DNA of 33,702 nt from Fidelibacterota bacterium (GTDB lineage Bacteria > Fidelibacterota > Marinisomatia > Marinisomatales > TCS56): NCBI GenBank assembly GCA_013203115.1, contig JABMQW010000139.1:1-33702 (forward strand). Reading direction: 5' to 3'. Below are positions 8,368 to 18,934 of the stretch, one piece after another. A program made the position numbers and the translations under genes. The notes under the pieces were generated by a model. That model was not told the DNA's origin. It did no database searches and saw only the letters and a list, made by a program, of their open reading frames with translations. Position 1 is the first letter of the stretch, and each line of letters starts with the position of its first letter.

Positions 8368-8423
8368 GCCGTCGGGATTTGAGCCATATTGCTCCGACGT
8401 TAAATAATGCAGCTAAAAAGGCC
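8368..8423 (+). promoter_or_regulatory. SAM-II riboswitch aptamer
   Basis: The sequence follows the SAM-II (metA-type) consensus that I recall from the crystallised environmental aptamer. P1 is a perfect 6-bp stem (CGTCGG 8370-8375 / CCGACG 8394-8399). Conserved GATTT opens loop 1, followed by CC.TATTGC, then TAAATAATGCAGCTAAAAAGG. The pseudoknot pairing appears as GCC (8383-8385) with GGC (8420-8422). P1 and this pairing differ from the reference but still pair (covariation). SAM-II binds S-adenosylmethionine through a compact H-type pseudoknot and lowers expression of methionine/SAM genes. Here it lies directly ahead of metH, metF, metK and ahcY. Confidence 0.94.
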
Positions 8424-8427
8424 AATC

Positions 8428-8451
8428 AGCCGGTTTAGCGCCGGCTTTTTT
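8428..8451 (+). terminator. Intrinsic terminator (attenuator) between SAM-II aptamer and metH
   Basis: AGCCGG (8428-8433), a 7-base loop and CCGGCT (8441-8446) run straight into six T. The hairpin begins 4 bases after the aptamer and the T-run ends 3 bases before the metH ATG. That suggests SAM-dependent transcription termination rather than, or as well as, masking of the ribosome-binding site. AGCC in aptamer loop 1 (8382-8385) could alternatively pair with the 3' arm GGCT, an antiterminator hypothesis. Confidence 0.8.
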
Positions 8452-8454
8452 ACT

Positions 8455-11400
8455 ATGCAGAACTTACGCGAAATACTAAAAAAAAGAATCCTGGTCCTGG
8501 ATGGGGCTATGGGCACGATGATTCAATCCTGTCATCTGCAAGAAACAGATTTTCGGGGTGAACTATTTGTTGATCATCCAGTAGATCTGCAGGGCAATAA
8601 TGATATTTTATCCCTGACAAAACCGGATTTAATCGAGTCAATCCATTATGACTATTTAAAAGCCGGGGCTGATATAATTGAAACCAACACTTTTAACGCC
8701 AATGCCATTTCTCAGCAGGATTTCCAACTTGGGGAACCAGTATACGATATGAATCTAACTGCTGCCAGGATTGCCTGTAAAGTTGCTGGTGAATTCACCA
8801 GACAGGAGCCGGATAAACCCCGGTTTGTGGCCGGTGTTTTGGGTCCCACCAATCGAACTGCATCGCTTTCCCCGGATGTGGAACGCCCTGAATACCGGAA
8901 TGTAAATTTTGATACTTTAAGCGATGCCTATGGTACTCAAGTCACGGCTCTAATAAAAGGCGGCGTAGATTTACTGCTGGTGGAGACGGTATTTGATACG
9001 CTTAATTGCAAAGCGGCATTATTTGCTATTCAAAATTATTTCTTTGAGCACGGGACATCGATACCGGTCATGGTTTCAGGTACGATAACCGATGCCAGTG
9101 GCCGGACTCTATCGGGGCAGACGCTGGAAGCATTCTGGAATTCGATTAGTCCTGCGGATCTTTTCTGCGTCGGTCTGAATTGCTCCCTGGGTGCTAAGGA
9201 GCTGCGACCATATATCCGTGAGTTATCGGAAATTGCCAATACACTAGTCTCGATTCATCCCAATGCCGGCTTGCCTAATGAATTAGGTGAATATGATGAG
9301 TCACCGGAAAATATGGCTGATTTAATTGACGAATTTGCTGAAAAGGGACAAGTCAATATTGTTGGTGGTTGTTGTGGAACAACACCAGCCCATATAACTT
9401 CTATTGCTGCCGCTGTCGCTGGAAAAGCGCCGCGTAAAGTCCCTGAAATTCCGCATTTTACTCGTCTTAGCGGACTGGAACCGTTGACCATCCAACCTGA
9501 TTCATTGTTTGTCAACATTGGGGAACGGACCAATATGGCTGGTTCAGCCCGCTTTGCTCGTTTAATTCGTGCAGATGATTACGAGCAAGCCTTGGAAGTG
9601 GCCCGCCAACAAATTGATAATGGTGCCCAGATTATTGATATCAATATGGACGATGCTATGCTGGATTCGGCGGCGGTGATGGAAATATTTCTGAATATGA
9701 TCGCTTCTGATCCCGGAATCAGTAAAGTACCGATAATGCTGGATTCATCCGATTGGAAAGTTCTGGAGGCAGGATTGAAATGCCTGCAGGGCAAGGGAAT
9801 TGTCAATTCGATCAGTTTGAAGGATGGTGAAGAAGTGTTTTTGCGGCGGGCGCAATTGGTCCGACGTTATGGTGCCGCCCTGATTGTGATGGCGTTTGAT
9901 GAAACCGGGCAGGCTGAAACTTACGAACGCAAAATTTCAATCTGCCGACGTGCTTACCGTTTATTAATCGATCAGGTTGGTTTTCCACCCCAGGATATTA
10001 TTTTTGATCCCAATATCTTTGCTATTGCAACCGGTATTGATATTCATAATACTTACGCCGTTGATTTCATATCAGCCTGTCGCACTATTAAACAGGAATA
10101 TCCCGAATCATTGATCAGTGGCGGGGTGAGTAACGTATCGTTTGCTTTCCGTGGAAATAATACCATCCGTGAGGCTATTCATTCGGTGTTTTTATACCAT
10201 GCCATTCAGGCCGGAATGGATATGGGGATAGTGAATGCGGGGCAGTTAGCGGTTTATGATGATTTGCCGGAAGAACTGCGTCAAGCAGTGGAAGACATGG
10301 TACTAAATAGACACCTGAAAGCCCTAGATCATTTAACCAATCTGGCTTTGAAGTATCAGAAAAACAGCAAGAAAATGGTCGCTGTTCGGGAATGGCGCAA
10401 TCAGCCGGTTGAGGAGCGGATAAAACATGCTCTAATTGAAGGATTAGCTGACGATATTGAAAACGATGTCGAAGAATTAAGGAAAAAATGGCAGCAGGCC
10501 TTATCAGTAATCGAAGGACCTTTAATGGACGCCCTGAAGGTTGTAGGTGATTTGTTCGGCGCCGGTAAAATGTTTCTTCCGCAAGTTATTAAGAGTGCCC
10601 GGGTGATGAAAAAAGCAGTGGCCTACTTAGTACCATTTGTTGAGCAAGAGCGCTTGCGGGCCGGCCGGGAATTACAGACCAAGGGGAAAATCCTGTTAGC
10701 AACTGTGAAAGGCGATGTGCATGATATCGGAAAAAATATCGTTGCCGTAGTATTAGGCTGCAATAATTACGATATCGTTGATCTGGGAGTAATGGTACCG
10801 GCCGAACGCATAATAGCAGAAGCTTATAAACACCAGGTTGATATAATAGGTTTAAGTGGACTGATAACGCCCTCGTTGGTGGAAATGACCAGACTTGCTC
10901 ATGATCTGGAGCAACAACAATCTCAAATTCCGGTATTGATTGGCGGTGCCACCACTTCCAAAATCCATACTGCCGTTAAAATTGATCCTGAATATTCCGG
11001 TCCGGTGATTCATGTAAACGATGCCTCGCGTAGCGTTGAAACAGTGAATAATCTATTGGATCACAAATCAAAGACAATATTTGTTAGATCTACAAAGGAG
11101 ACCTACCAGCAATTACGCCGTAATTATAAAAACCAGCGTAAAACCACTAACCTACTGACAATAGCTCAAGCCCGCCGGAATAGTTTTACTCCTGTTTGGG
11201 TGGATTATCAACCACCTGCACCGCGGATAAATGAGCGGCAGGTGTTCAAGCAATTTCCATTGGAAAAACTAACGCCCTATATCGATTGGACACCCTTTTT
11301 CCATGTGTGGGAATTAAAAGGTCGTTATCCGGTCATTTTAGATGATCCGCGATTCGGCCTGCAGGCACGTGAATTGCTTAAAAATGGACAAGCTTGGTTA

Positions 11401-12153
11401 GATCGAATTATTAATGAAAAATTAATCGAAGCACGTTCTGTAATGGAATTATTCCCGGCCAATTCACAAGGTGATGATATTTTGGTTTACGCAAGTGAAG
11501 CTCGTTCAACTCTGAAAACAAAAATATTCGGATTACGTCAACAAACTGAGCATAGTCCTGATAAACCATATTATTGCTTAAGCGATTTTATTGCTCCAGT
11601 CAGTACTGGTTTAGCTGATTGGATAGGAGCTTTTGTAGTCAGTACCGGTTTTGGTGTCCCGGATTTGGTTAGGCAGTTGCGAAGGGAAAATGATGAGTAT
11701 GCCAGTATCATTGTAAAAGCGCTGGCTGACCGTTTAGCGGAAGCTTTTGCCGAGTATCTGCATGAATTAGTACGCAAGGAATTATGGGGCTATGCTGCTG
11801 ATGAACAGTTCAGTCCTGAGGAATTACGAAAAGAAAACTATCGTGGTATCCGACCAGCGCCCGGATATCCAGCCTGCCCGGATCATTCCGAAAAACAATC
11901 CTTATTCAATCTGTTAGACGCAACTAGGGAAATTGGAACTGAATTGACAGAAAATTTTGCCATGCAACCGGCGGCTTCGGTCAGTGGTTGGTATCTGGCT
12001 CATCCACAAGCGCGCTATTTTTCGGTTGCTAAACTGGATCGGGACCAGATTAAGGATTACGCCGGACGTAAAGGAATGCCCGTGGCTGAAATCGAAAAAT
12101 TCTTAGTTGCAAATTTGGCTTACGAGCCGCCATCAGAACCGGAAGGATCATAA
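8455..12153 (+). CDS. metH: Cobalamin-dependent methionine synthase
   Basis: MetH transfers a methyl group from methyl-tetrahydrofolate to homocysteine via B12. The 1232-aa protein is full length with all modules. The homocysteine domain has zinc ligands Cys243, Cys306 and Cys307. The pterin-binding domain starts near residue 350 (FVNIGERTN). The B12 cap and domain carry DVHDIGKN with lower-ligand His756. The C-terminal AdoMet reactivation domain has [12 protein letters not shown] at 1133. These positions run 3-4 residues behind E. coli MetH. I chose ATG 8455 ([17 protein letters not shown]) because the family N-terminus begins there. The upstream in-frame ATG 8407 of the ORF track lies inside the riboswitch and would encode the terminator. 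No Shine-Dalgarno sits next to the start; AAGG in the aptamer is the nearest. Confidence 0.97.
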   Translation: MQNLREILKKRILVLDGAMGTMIQSCHLQETDFRGELFVDHPVDLQGNNDILSLTKPDLIESIHYDYLKAGADIIETNTFNANAISQQDFQLGEPVYDMNLTAARIACKVAGEFTRQEPDKPRFVAGVLGPTNRTASLSPDVERPEYRNVNFDTLSDAYGTQVTALIKGGVDLLLVETVFDTLNCKAALFAIQNYFFEHGTSIPVMVSGTITDASGRTLSGQTLEAFWNSISPADLFCVGLNCSLGAKELRPYIRELSEIANTLVSIHPNAGLPNELGEYDESPENMADLIDEFAEKGQVNIVGGCCGTTPAHITSIAAAVAGKAPRKVPEIPHFTRLSGLEPLTIQPDSLFVNIGERTNMAGSARFARLIRADDYEQALEVARQQIDNGAQIIDINMDDAMLDSAAVMEIFLNMIASDPGISKVPIMLDSSDWKVLEAGLKCLQGKGIVNSISLKDGEEVFLRRAQLVRRYGAALIVMAFDETGQAETYERKISICRRAYRLLIDQVGFPPQDIIFDPNIFAIATGIDIHNTYAVDFISACRTIKQEYPESLISGGVSNVSFAFRGNNTIREAIHSVFLYHAIQAGMDMGIVNAGQLAVYDDLPEELRQAVEDMVLNRHLKALDHLTNLALKYQKNSKKMVAVREWRNQPVEERIKHALIEGLADDIENDVEELRKKWQQALSVIEGPLMDALKVVGDLFGAGKMFLPQVIKSARVMKKAVAYLVPFVEQERLRAGRELQTKGKILLATVKGDVHDIGKNIVAVVLGCNNYDIVDLGVMVPAERIIAEAYKHQVDIIGLSGLITPSLVEMTRLAHDLEQQQSQIPVLIGGATTSKIHTAVKIDPEYSGPVIHVNDASRSVETVNNLLDHKSKTIFVRSTKETYQQLRRNYKNQRKTTNLLTIAQARRNSFTPVWVDYQPPAPRINERQVFKQFPLEKLTPYIDWTPFFHVWELKGRYPVILDDPRFGLQARELLKNGQAWLDRIINEKLIEARSVMELFPANSQGDDILVYASEARSTLKTKIFGLRQQTEHSPDKPYYCLSDFIAPVSTGLADWIGAFVVSTGFGVPDLVRQLRRENDEYASIIVKALADRLAEAFAEYLHELVRKELWGYAADEQFSPEELRKENYRGIRPAPGYPACPDHSEKQSLFNLLDATREIGTELTENFAMQPAASVSGWYLAHPQARYFSVAKLDRDQIKDYAGRKGMPVAEIEKFLVANLAYEPPSEPEGS

Positions 12154-12175
12154 TAATTATGGCTATTTTTGAATT

Positions 12176-13120
12176 ATGAAAGTAATTGAACATATAAATC
12201 GCGCTCAGGCACCTTTGTTCAGTTTTGAAATTATTCCACCTCCGCGCGGCAAAAGTGCTCAGGAGATCATAGATATTGTTAAAATGCTGCAACCGTATCA
12301 ACCGCCCTATATTGACGTAACTAGCCACTCCGCCGAGGCAACATATGAAGAAAGACCTGATGGTACGATTAAGCGGCGTATCCGCAAGAAACGCCCCGGA
12401 ACGATCAGTATCTGTGGTATTATTCAGAATCGCTTCAAAATCGACACTGTTGCTCATTTATTATGTCGCGGGTTTAGTCAGGAAGAAACAGAAGATGCCC
12501 TGATTGAATTAAATTATTTGGGGATTGAAAATGTTCTGGCGGTGAGAGGTGATGAGACCAATTATAAAAAACCGTTGAGCAAGGATAGGAGCATTAATTT
12601 TTATACCAGTGATCTGGTTACGCAGGTTGACAAAATGAATCGGGGACAATATCTGGAGGAATTATTAAACGCTGAGCCGACTAATTTCTGTATTGGTGTG
12701 GGCGGTTATCCCGAGAAACATTTTGAAGCACCGAACCTTAAGACCGATGTAGAGCATTTAAAAACAAAAGTTAATGTCGGCGCTGAGTACGTGGTTACAC
12801 AGATGTTTTTTAATAACATGGTATATTTTGATTTTGTTGACCGTTGTCGGGCTGCCGGTATTGAAGTACCGATAATCCCGGGTATCAAAGTGTTGAATCA
12901 ACTGTCTCAATTGAAGAATATTCCCCGCAATTTTCATGTCGATTTGCCGGATGAACTGGTAGATGAAATTCGGGAAAACCCCAGCCATATAAAAGATATT
13001 GGCTTTGAATGGGCTTATCAGCAATGTGCTGAATTATTGAACCGTGGTATTAAAAATCTACATTTCTACATTATGAATGATGCCAGTGTGATAACCAGAA
13101 TTATTGATCGATTGAATTAA
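12176..13120 (+). CDS. metF: Methylenetetrahydrofolate reductase
   Basis: The 314-aa enzyme reduces 5,10-methylene-THF to 5-methyl-THF, the methyl donor for MetH encoded just upstream (22-base gap). Family marks are FSFEIIPP with Glu18 as the expected catalytic acid, VTSHSAEAT, VLAVRGDE, GVGGYPEKH, VTQMFFNN for FAD and folate contacts, and IIPGIKVL. It is a single catalytic domain of bacterial length, so it lacks the eukaryotic regulatory half. SAM feedback here probably acts at the riboswitch. No strong Shine-Dalgarno precedes the ATG, as often in FCB genomes. Confidence 0.96.
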   Translation: MKVIEHINRAQAPLFSFEIIPPPRGKSAQEIIDIVKMLQPYQPPYIDVTSHSAEATYEERPDGTIKRRIRKKRPGTISICGIIQNRFKIDTVAHLLCRGFSQEETEDALIELNYLGIENVLAVRGDETNYKKPLSKDRSINFYTSDLVTQVDKMNRGQYLEELLNAEPTNFCIGVGGYPEKHFEAPNLKTDVEHLKTKVNVGAEYVVTQMFFNNMVYFDFVDRCRAAGIEVPIIPGIKVLNQLSQLKNIPRNFHVDLPDELVDEIRENPSHIKDIGFEWAYQQCAELLNRGIKNLHFYIMNDASVITRIIDRLN

Positions 13121-13171
13121 AATCTTAAAACAAGCAAGAATTAATATGAATAATGAAACTGAGGAGTTAAT

Positions 13172-14347
13172 ATGAGTCGATTCTTATTTACATCAGAATC
13201 TGTTACTGAAGGACATCCCGATAAAGTGTGTGATGCAATTTCGGATGCTATCTTAGACGATTTATTACGCCAGGATCCCGATTCCCATGTGGCTTGTGAA
13301 ACACTCGCTACTAAAGGAATGGTCATCGTATCGGGCGAGGTGAGCACCAATGGTTTCGCGGAGGTAGAGGCGATTGTAAAGCGCACACTGGAGGAAATTG
13401 GTTATATCGATCAGGCCTACGGCATGGATAGAGATGAAGTACGAGTACTATCATTGTTGCATCAGCAAAGTGCTGATATTGCTCGGGGTGTTGAACGGGA
13501 TAAAGACCATGAACAAGGCGCCGGTGACCAGGGACTAATGTTTGGTTATGCCTGCCGGGAAACACCGGAACTAATGCCTTTACCAATTCAGTTAGCCCAA
13601 CAACTGACTGCACGTTTAGCTGAATTAAGGAAAAACGGAACCCTGGATTGGCTGCGCCCAGACGGGAAATCGCAGGTCACGGTGGAATATGATGGTGATA
13701 AACCAATCCGGATTGAAAAAGTAGTTATTGCAACCCAGCATGACGATTTGATGGATCGTTTCAGCAGTGAAGAAAAGGAACATGCCTTCATTTCAAGGGA
13801 GGTAATTAAACATATAATCAAACCGGTTTTGGATAAAACAGATTTACCCTACGAAAATAAATTTATTGTTAATGGAACCGGACGATTTGTAAAAGGCGGA
13901 CCGGATGCGGATACTGGTTTGACCGGCCGGAAGATAATCGTTGATACCTATGGTGGTTATGCTCCCCATGGTGGTGGTGCTTTCAGCGGGAAGGATCCCT
14001 CCAAAGTGGATCGATCCGGGACCTACATGGCGCGTTATATCGCCAAAAATATCGTAGCAGCCGGATTGGCTGACCGCTGCGAAATTCAGTTATCATACAG
14101 TATTGGTGTGGCTGAGCCGACATCTCTTAGCGTGCGGACATTTGGATCGGGAAAGTTGAGTAATGAGCGGATTACCGAAATTGTACAAGAAGTCTTTCCC
14201 TTGAAACCGCGTCAAATCATCGAGCACCTGCAATTGAAACAGCCCCGATATCGTAAAACAGCTGCCTATGGTCACTTTGGCCGAAATGGTGATAATTTCT
14301 CCTGGGAGAAAACAGACTTGGTAGATCGTTTGAAGACCTACCTGTAA
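13172..14347 (+). CDS. metK: S-adenosylmethionine synthetase
   Basis: MetK makes SAM from methionine and ATP. The 391-aa protein has the family motifs in order: GHPDKVCDAISDAILD (residues 14-29), GAGDQGLMFGYA (the hexapeptide region), GGGAFSGKDPSKVDRS and GVAEPTSL. A good ribosome site (GAGGAG, about 8 bases upstream) sets the ATG. It lies third in the SAM-II-controlled operon, so its own product can switch the transcript off. Length and motifs are normal. Confidence 0.98.
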   Translation: MSRFLFTSESVTEGHPDKVCDAISDAILDDLLRQDPDSHVACETLATKGMVIVSGEVSTNGFAEVEAIVKRTLEEIGYIDQAYGMDRDEVRVLSLLHQQSADIARGVERDKDHEQGAGDQGLMFGYACRETPELMPLPIQLAQQLTARLAELRKNGTLDWLRPDGKSQVTVEYDGDKPIRIEKVVIATQHDDLMDRFSSEEKEHAFISREVIKHIIKPVLDKTDLPYENKFIVNGTGRFVKGGPDADTGLTGRKIIVDTYGGYAPHGGGAFSGKDPSKVDRSGTYMARYIAKNIVAAGLADRCEIQLSYSIGVAEPTSLSVRTFGSGKLSNERITEIVQEVFPLKPRQIIEHLQLKQPRYRKTAAYGHFGRNGDNFSWEKTDLVDRLKTYL

Positions 14348-14361
14348 TAAGGAATTAAAAA

Positions 14362-15807
14362 ATGAGTGTAATTGAAAAACCACTGAAATCGGATGTGGAT
14401 TTATCCTATAAAGTAAAAGATATCAGTCTGGCGGATGCCGGACAAAAAGCCATTTCGATGGCTGAAAAAGAGATGCCGGGCCTGATGGCTATACGACGTA
14501 AGTACAGTGCGGATCAACCTCTGAAAGGTTTACGTGTCACCGGCTCCCTGCACATGACTGTAGAAACAGCCGTTCTCATCGAAACTTTATGTGATTTGGG
14601 TGCTGATGTTCGCTGGGCCAGTTGTAATATCTTTTCTACCCAGGATCATGCTGCCGCGGCTATTGCCACCCGGGGCATACCGGTCTTTGCCTGGAAAGGT
14701 GAAACACTGGATGAATACTGGTGGTGTACCCGTCAGGCGCTGACATTTCCGGGTAATAAAGGACCGCAATTAATCGTTGACGATGGCGGAGATGCTACCT
14801 TGCTGATTCACCGGGGAGCCGAACTGGAACGGGAGCTGGCTGAACAGGGCGAACTCGCTCCGGATAATTCCGAAAGCGGGGATGAAAAAGCCATAGCAGC
14901 CAATCTGCGGGATGCCCTGTTAACCGAACCGGATCACTGGCAGAATATTGTGAAGGATATTATCGGCGTATCCGAAGAAACGACGACCGGTGTCCACCGC
15001 TTGGAACAAATGGCCGCCGCCGGCAAATTATTATTTGCAGCGTACAACGTCAATGATTCAGTGACCAAATCAAAATTTGATAATGTTTATGGTTGCCGGG
15101 AATCTTTGGCGGATGGTATAAAACGCGCTACTGATGTCATGATCGCTGGTAAGACGATAGTTATCTGTGGCTATGGCGACGTAGGTCGTGGCTGTGCCCA
15201 ATCCATGCGGGGCTACGGCGCCAAAGTGCTGGTGACCGAGATTGATCCGATCTGTGCCTTGCAAGCCGCGATGGAGGGTTACCGGGTGGTTTCACTGGAG
15301 CAGAGCCTGGCAGAAGGCAATATTTTTGTCACTGCGACCGGCAATATCGACGTGATAACGCTCGAGCATATGGAACTGATGAATGACCAGTCAATTATTT
15401 GTAATATCGGTCATTTCGATAACGAAATTCAAGTGGAGCCGTTGAATGCAGCTCCCCAGGTCAAGCGTGAGACCATCAAACCCCAGGTTGATCGGTATAC
15501 ATTTCCCGATGGCCACCAGATTTTCATGCTGGCCGAGGGACGTCTGGTTAATCTCGGTTGTGCCACCGGCCATCCTAGCTTTGTCATGTCTAATTCCTTT
15601 ACCAATCAGATCTTGGCCCAGATGGCCCTGGCCAAGGACCGGCCTGAAATCGGCGTTTATCGATTACCGAAAGAACTGGACGAAGAAGTGGCCCGGTTGC
15701 ATCTCGATCATGTTGGTGTAACCTTGACTGAATTGACTGATGAACAAGCGGAATACCTGGGAATACCAAAGGGCGGTCCCTATAAATCAGAGCATTACCG
15801 GTATTAA
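14362..15807 (+). CDS. ahcY: S-adenosylhomocysteine hydrolase
   Basis: AhcY splits SAH, the product inhibitor left by methyltransferases, into adenosine and homocysteine, returning homocysteine to MetH. The 481-aa protein shows [24 protein letters not shown], the NAD-binding [24 protein letters not shown], and the C-terminal PYKSEHYRY tail that reaches the neighbouring subunit's cofactor site. The length fits the longer family form with an insertion near residues 150-190. AAGG lies upstream of the ATG. It starts 14 bases after metK, and the operon terminator follows. Having ahcY instead of Pfs/LuxS fixes this organism's SAH recycling route in this operon. Confidence 0.98.
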   Translation: MSVIEKPLKSDVDLSYKVKDISLADAGQKAISMAEKEMPGLMAIRRKYSADQPLKGLRVTGSLHMTVETAVLIETLCDLGADVRWASCNIFSTQDHAAAAIATRGIPVFAWKGETLDEYWWCTRQALTFPGNKGPQLIVDDGGDATLLIHRGAELERELAEQGELAPDNSESGDEKAIAANLRDALLTEPDHWQNIVKDIIGVSEETTTGVHRLEQMAAAGKLLFAAYNVNDSVTKSKFDNVYGCRESLADGIKRATDVMIAGKTIVICGYGDVGRGCAQSMRGYGAKVLVTEIDPICALQAAMEGYRVVSLEQSLAEGNIFVTATGNIDVITLEHMELMNDQSIICNIGHFDNEIQVEPLNAAPQVKRETIKPQVDRYTFPDGHQIFMLAEGRLVNLGCATGHPSFVMSNSFTNQILAQMALAKDRPEIGVYRLPKELDEEVARLHLDHVGVTLTELTDEQAEYLGIPKGGPYKSEHYRY

Positions 15808-15826
15808 TACAATTCCGAAAACTATG

Positions 15827-15859
15827 AAAAACACTCCATTTCGACGGGGTGTTTTTTTT
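15827..15859 (+). terminator. Intrinsic terminator of the met operon
   Basis: AAAAACACTCC pairs with GGGGTGTTTTT (one G-U pair) around an 8-base loop and ends in eight T. It begins 19 bases after the ahcY stop. This is a textbook rho-independent terminator. Confidence 0.93.
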
Positions 15860-15976
15860 ATGGTAAAGCTCATAAAAATGAGTGAACTTTAGACTGTAAA
15901 CTTATGTCCATTCGTTTAAACAACTTATCAGATAGTATTTGGGTAAGCGAGTAACCATAAACCAGAATATTAACAT

Positions 15977-18934
15977 ATGAAAATATTTAGGAAGAAAAAA
16001 AGCATAATAAAACAGGTAATATTAATAACAGCTTTATTATTAATCATACTTGCGGTCAGTTGTGATTTTCAAAGTCCGGCCAGTTTTGAAATGCCGACCT
16101 GGTTCATGGATTTGACCATTCCATTAATTCAGGAACGCTATCCATTGGCCGGGATTGTCGACAGTACGCAGATTTTTGTCACGTCTGATTCCCTTGGCAT
16201 GCAGATAATGTTTAGTGACACCCTCGATAAGATTGCCATCGATGCATCCTATCTGGAAGTAAAGCTTAACCAGGATATCGCCTTTACCCAGGATCCGATT
16301 TATCTACCGGAAATGGCGTTCGTATTTGATACGCTGATCATTATCGAAATTCCATTTGCCCCAAATAATAAATTTATTGATGTTGCACTGGATACTTTCG
16401 ATGTCCCCCCGGCAGTCGACCGCGAGATCTTCGCATCAACCTGGAACCAAATCGCATCTGCTTTTGATACATCAATTTTCCTGGAAATTAATATTCCCCA
16501 AGTAGATGAATCGGTTTTACCGGAGTTTATTACCTCAGTAGATGCTGTTGTAATTAGTGGTGACAGTGAAACAGACTCCAGTGTGTTTGCCACCAGCCTG
16601 ATAAATAATGGACTGCCGACTGCGGTCAAGGATGTTGAATTCAGTCTAATCACCGATCTGGACAGTCCCAATGATTCACTGGCTGGTCATTCCTGCAACC
16701 GCGTACTAAAAGACAGCACATTCTCCAAGCATACGCTGATTGGTGATAAGCAGCTCGGTTCAAAAATCAGGATGAATTTTGGTTTTAGTCTCGAAACAGA
16801 AACGGCATTGGATACTATACTGATCAATGCCGGCGATTCGGTAAAAGTAAATCTGTCGTTCCGGATCAGGATCGCTGGTGTCGATGAAGCGGTGGTTCAG
16901 ATCAGTGAATATGATCTTTCGCCTGAGATACCAGTCGTGGAGTTCCCTTCGGACATCCAAATCTACTCCGGCGTCTTCAAAACCGGAACCTGGGCTGGAA
17001 TCAATGAAATAGTCGTATCCGACCTGCAGAGTACTTACATCTTTGACATTGATTTTGTTATGAATTTCCGCAACTTCATGCCTCCTGAGGGTGAAGATTC
17101 GGTAAAAATTGAAACAGTCCTCAGCCGTGACAGCAGCGCTTACGGCCGGACCTTTGATATCGATGGCTATACTTTCGCCAATCCCGCCGGAGCCGACAGC
17201 GCTCTGGAATCCCTCATTATTGATGTATCAGCAGTGATTCAACATCAGACGGCCACAATTCCCCTGGATGGATCGGAATTCGGGCGCATGAGCCTTGGGG
17301 TTCAGGTCGATGAACTGCATTTTGCGTCTATGAATGTATACCTGACAGAGGAATTCCCGCCCAGCGAACAGGAAATTACCGGCATGCCGCAGGGTTTCTC
17401 AGGGATGGCATTTACCGATGTAAATATAACTTTTATTATAATGAGTTCTATCCAGCTTCCGGTATCAATTGACCTAGACTTTATCGGGGTAAACACCTTC
17501 GGTGATTCGGTAATTGTTCGTGTCATATCAAAGGTTGGAAATCCTGATACCTATGGTGATTCAGTAAAAACAGCGATACTATTAAACCGCAATGGGACAA
17601 CTACGACTATCTACGTACGAAACAGCGATACTGAAATTGACAGTGTAATCACTGATGACAGTGGTGAGTTCACCATTGTGGATTTGCTATCATCTAATCC
17701 GGAAGACCTAATAATCAATTCATCTGCCAAGATAGATGGTGAACGTGGTGATCTTATCCCCGGTGCTTCTATCGGTTTCAGCTATGAACTCACAGCGCCG
17801 CTCGAGGTGAAAATGGCGCCTATGACTTTTATACCGGTCAATGAATCGCCCTTGGAAGAATGGGATTATGAATTGCGTAATAAGATTCGCAGCGGACTTC
17901 GCAGTGCTTCAGCCGTAGCCCGGGTAATCAATCATTTTCCGGTCGGAGGAGAGATATCCATTCTGCTGTCTGATCAGAGTCATTTTCCCCTTGATCTGAG
18001 CCGGAAAAATCTGGATAGCCTGGCTATTGATCTGGGAATTGATATTTCCACCGGTGACAGTCTCTACGTGATCAATGAATGTTCCAGTCTGGATCCAGCG
18101 CTGGGGACCGATTCAACCGCGATTTATATATTCAACGTGATGTCTGATTTTAGTGAATGCGTGGATGGGGTCACCTATTTTATCCGCAGTTCCGCTTCCG
18201 GTACCGATACGGTCATGACTTATGTGGATACGCTGCTGAATATTGTGTTGCCCGATCCGCTGCTGATTAACTATGACTCGGATATTGATGACCGGCGACT
18301 CGTAGAAAACCCCGGCGATATCGTCAGCATCAGTGAAATCGATCCCGATAAAATCCGTTTAATGACCAGCCTCGGTAATCATTATACCACTCCCCGGATT
18401 CATCTGAACGGTTCACCAATTGATCCCATTACCGGCGATACGCTATCTGTCTTTCTCTCGATCAATGACTATGTTGAGATTAAATCTTTTCTGACCTTTG
18501 AGATTAGTAGTACCGGTGTCATGGAACCGGCTCCGGGAGAATTGGTCATGATTTATCCCAATGGTGGTGAATCGCTGAATGTGCTGGAGTTGATAACCAT
18601 CCGTTGGCGAACTTTCGGTAAGGTGAAAAATGTCAATCTTGATTATTCGATAGTAACCGATCCGGATATTGAAAATGACCAGGATTGGACAGCGCTGGAA
18701 TCGAACTGGACGGCAATTGCCAACGTGGATTCATTTGTTTGGGATGCAAATACTGAGTTCCCGAATATTCCCAGCCTGCAACGCGACAGCATACGTATCC
18801 GTGTTTCGGATGCCGGGTCGGATATCAGTGATATGAGCGGCTGGTATTTTACTTTGAAGCAAGTATTGCGCTCCTTTAGTAGCGGTTGTACCAGTGCCGC
18901 CGCTGCCGGATCAAACCGGGGAGAGAGCCGCTGA
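15977..18934 (+). CDS. Large uncharacterised surface lipoprotein with C-terminal PNGGE Ig-like module
   Basis: I do not recognise a function. The 985-aa product begins with Lys/Arg residues, a hydrophobic helix and a lipobox ending LAVSC, so Cys29 is the probable lipidated residue after LspA cleavage. The rest is rich in Asp, Ser, Thr and beta-branched residues with few Cys, suggesting a chain of beta-sandwich modules. A recognisable module near the C-terminus begins LVMIYPNGGESLN and continues ITIRW (about residues 855-955), an Ig-like fold common in secreted FCB proteins. The last 18 residues (Ser/Ala/Gly/Arg-rich) do not resemble a known sorting tail. Its stop overlaps the start of the barrel gene (TGATG), suggesting the two act together at the outer membrane. 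The start is ATG 15977, set by the signal sequence. Confidence 0.85.
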   Translation: MKIFRKKKSIIKQVILITALLLIILAVSCDFQSPASFEMPTWFMDLTIPLIQERYPLAGIVDSTQIFVTSDSLGMQIMFSDTLDKIAIDASYLEVKLNQDIAFTQDPIYLPEMAFVFDTLIIIEIPFAPNNKFIDVALDTFDVPPAVDREIFASTWNQIASAFDTSIFLEINIPQVDESVLPEFITSVDAVVISGDSETDSSVFATSLINNGLPTAVKDVEFSLITDLDSPNDSLAGHSCNRVLKDSTFSKHTLIGDKQLGSKIRMNFGFSLETETALDTILINAGDSVKVNLSFRIRIAGVDEAVVQISEYDLSPEIPVVEFPSDIQIYSGVFKTGTWAGINEIVVSDLQSTYIFDIDFVMNFRNFMPPEGEDSVKIETVLSRDSSAYGRTFDIDGYTFANPAGADSALESLIIDVSAVIQHQTATIPLDGSEFGRMSLGVQVDELHFASMNVYLTEEFPPSEQEITGMPQGFSGMAFTDVNITFIIMSSIQLPVSIDLDFIGVNTFGDSVIVRVISKVGNPDTYGDSVKTAILLNRNGTTTTIYVRNSDTEIDSVITDDSGEFTIVDLLSSNPEDLIINSSAKIDGERGDLIPGASIGFSYELTAPLEVKMAPMTFIPVNESPLEEWDYELRNKIRSGLRSASAVARVINHFPVGGEISILLSDQSHFPLDLSRKNLDSLAIDLGIDISTGDSLYVINECSSLDPALGTDSTAIYIFNVMSDFSECVDGVTYFIRSSASGTDTVMTYVDTLLNIVLPDPLLINYDSDIDDRRLVENPGDIVSISEIDPDKIRLMTSLGNHYTTPRIHLNGSPIDPITGDTLSVFLSINDYVEIKSFLTFEISSTGVMEPAPGELVMIYPNGGESLNVLELITIRWRTFGKVKNVNLDYSIVTDPDIENDQDWTALESNWTAIANVDSFVWDANTEFPNIPSLQRDSIRIRVSDAGSDISDMSGWYFTLKQVLRSFSSGCTSAAAAGSNRGESR

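Noticed and set aside
8407-8454. In-frame N-terminal extension of metH from ATG 8407 in the ORF track
   Set aside because: The ATG lies inside the SAM-II aptamer and the codons run through the terminator hairpin. MetH homology begins at the ATG at 8455.
12050-12457. 135-aa minus-strand ORF across the metH-metF junction
   Set aside because: It is a shadow of two well-supported plus-strand genes, and its product has no recognisable motif.
13121-13171. Second SAM riboswitch before metK
   Set aside because: Only a 51-base AT-rich gap with a ribosome site; no SAM-I, SAM-II or SAM-III consensus.
16300-16671. 123-aa minus-strand ORF inside the lipoprotein gene
   Set aside because: Shadow frame; the plus strand has a signal peptide, a lipobox and a continuous 985-codon frame.
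18886-18933. Upstream start of the barrel protein (MYQCRRC...)
   Set aside because: It would place 16 Cys/Arg-rich residues before a clear signal peptide; ATG 18934 has a ribosome site and the TGATG junction.
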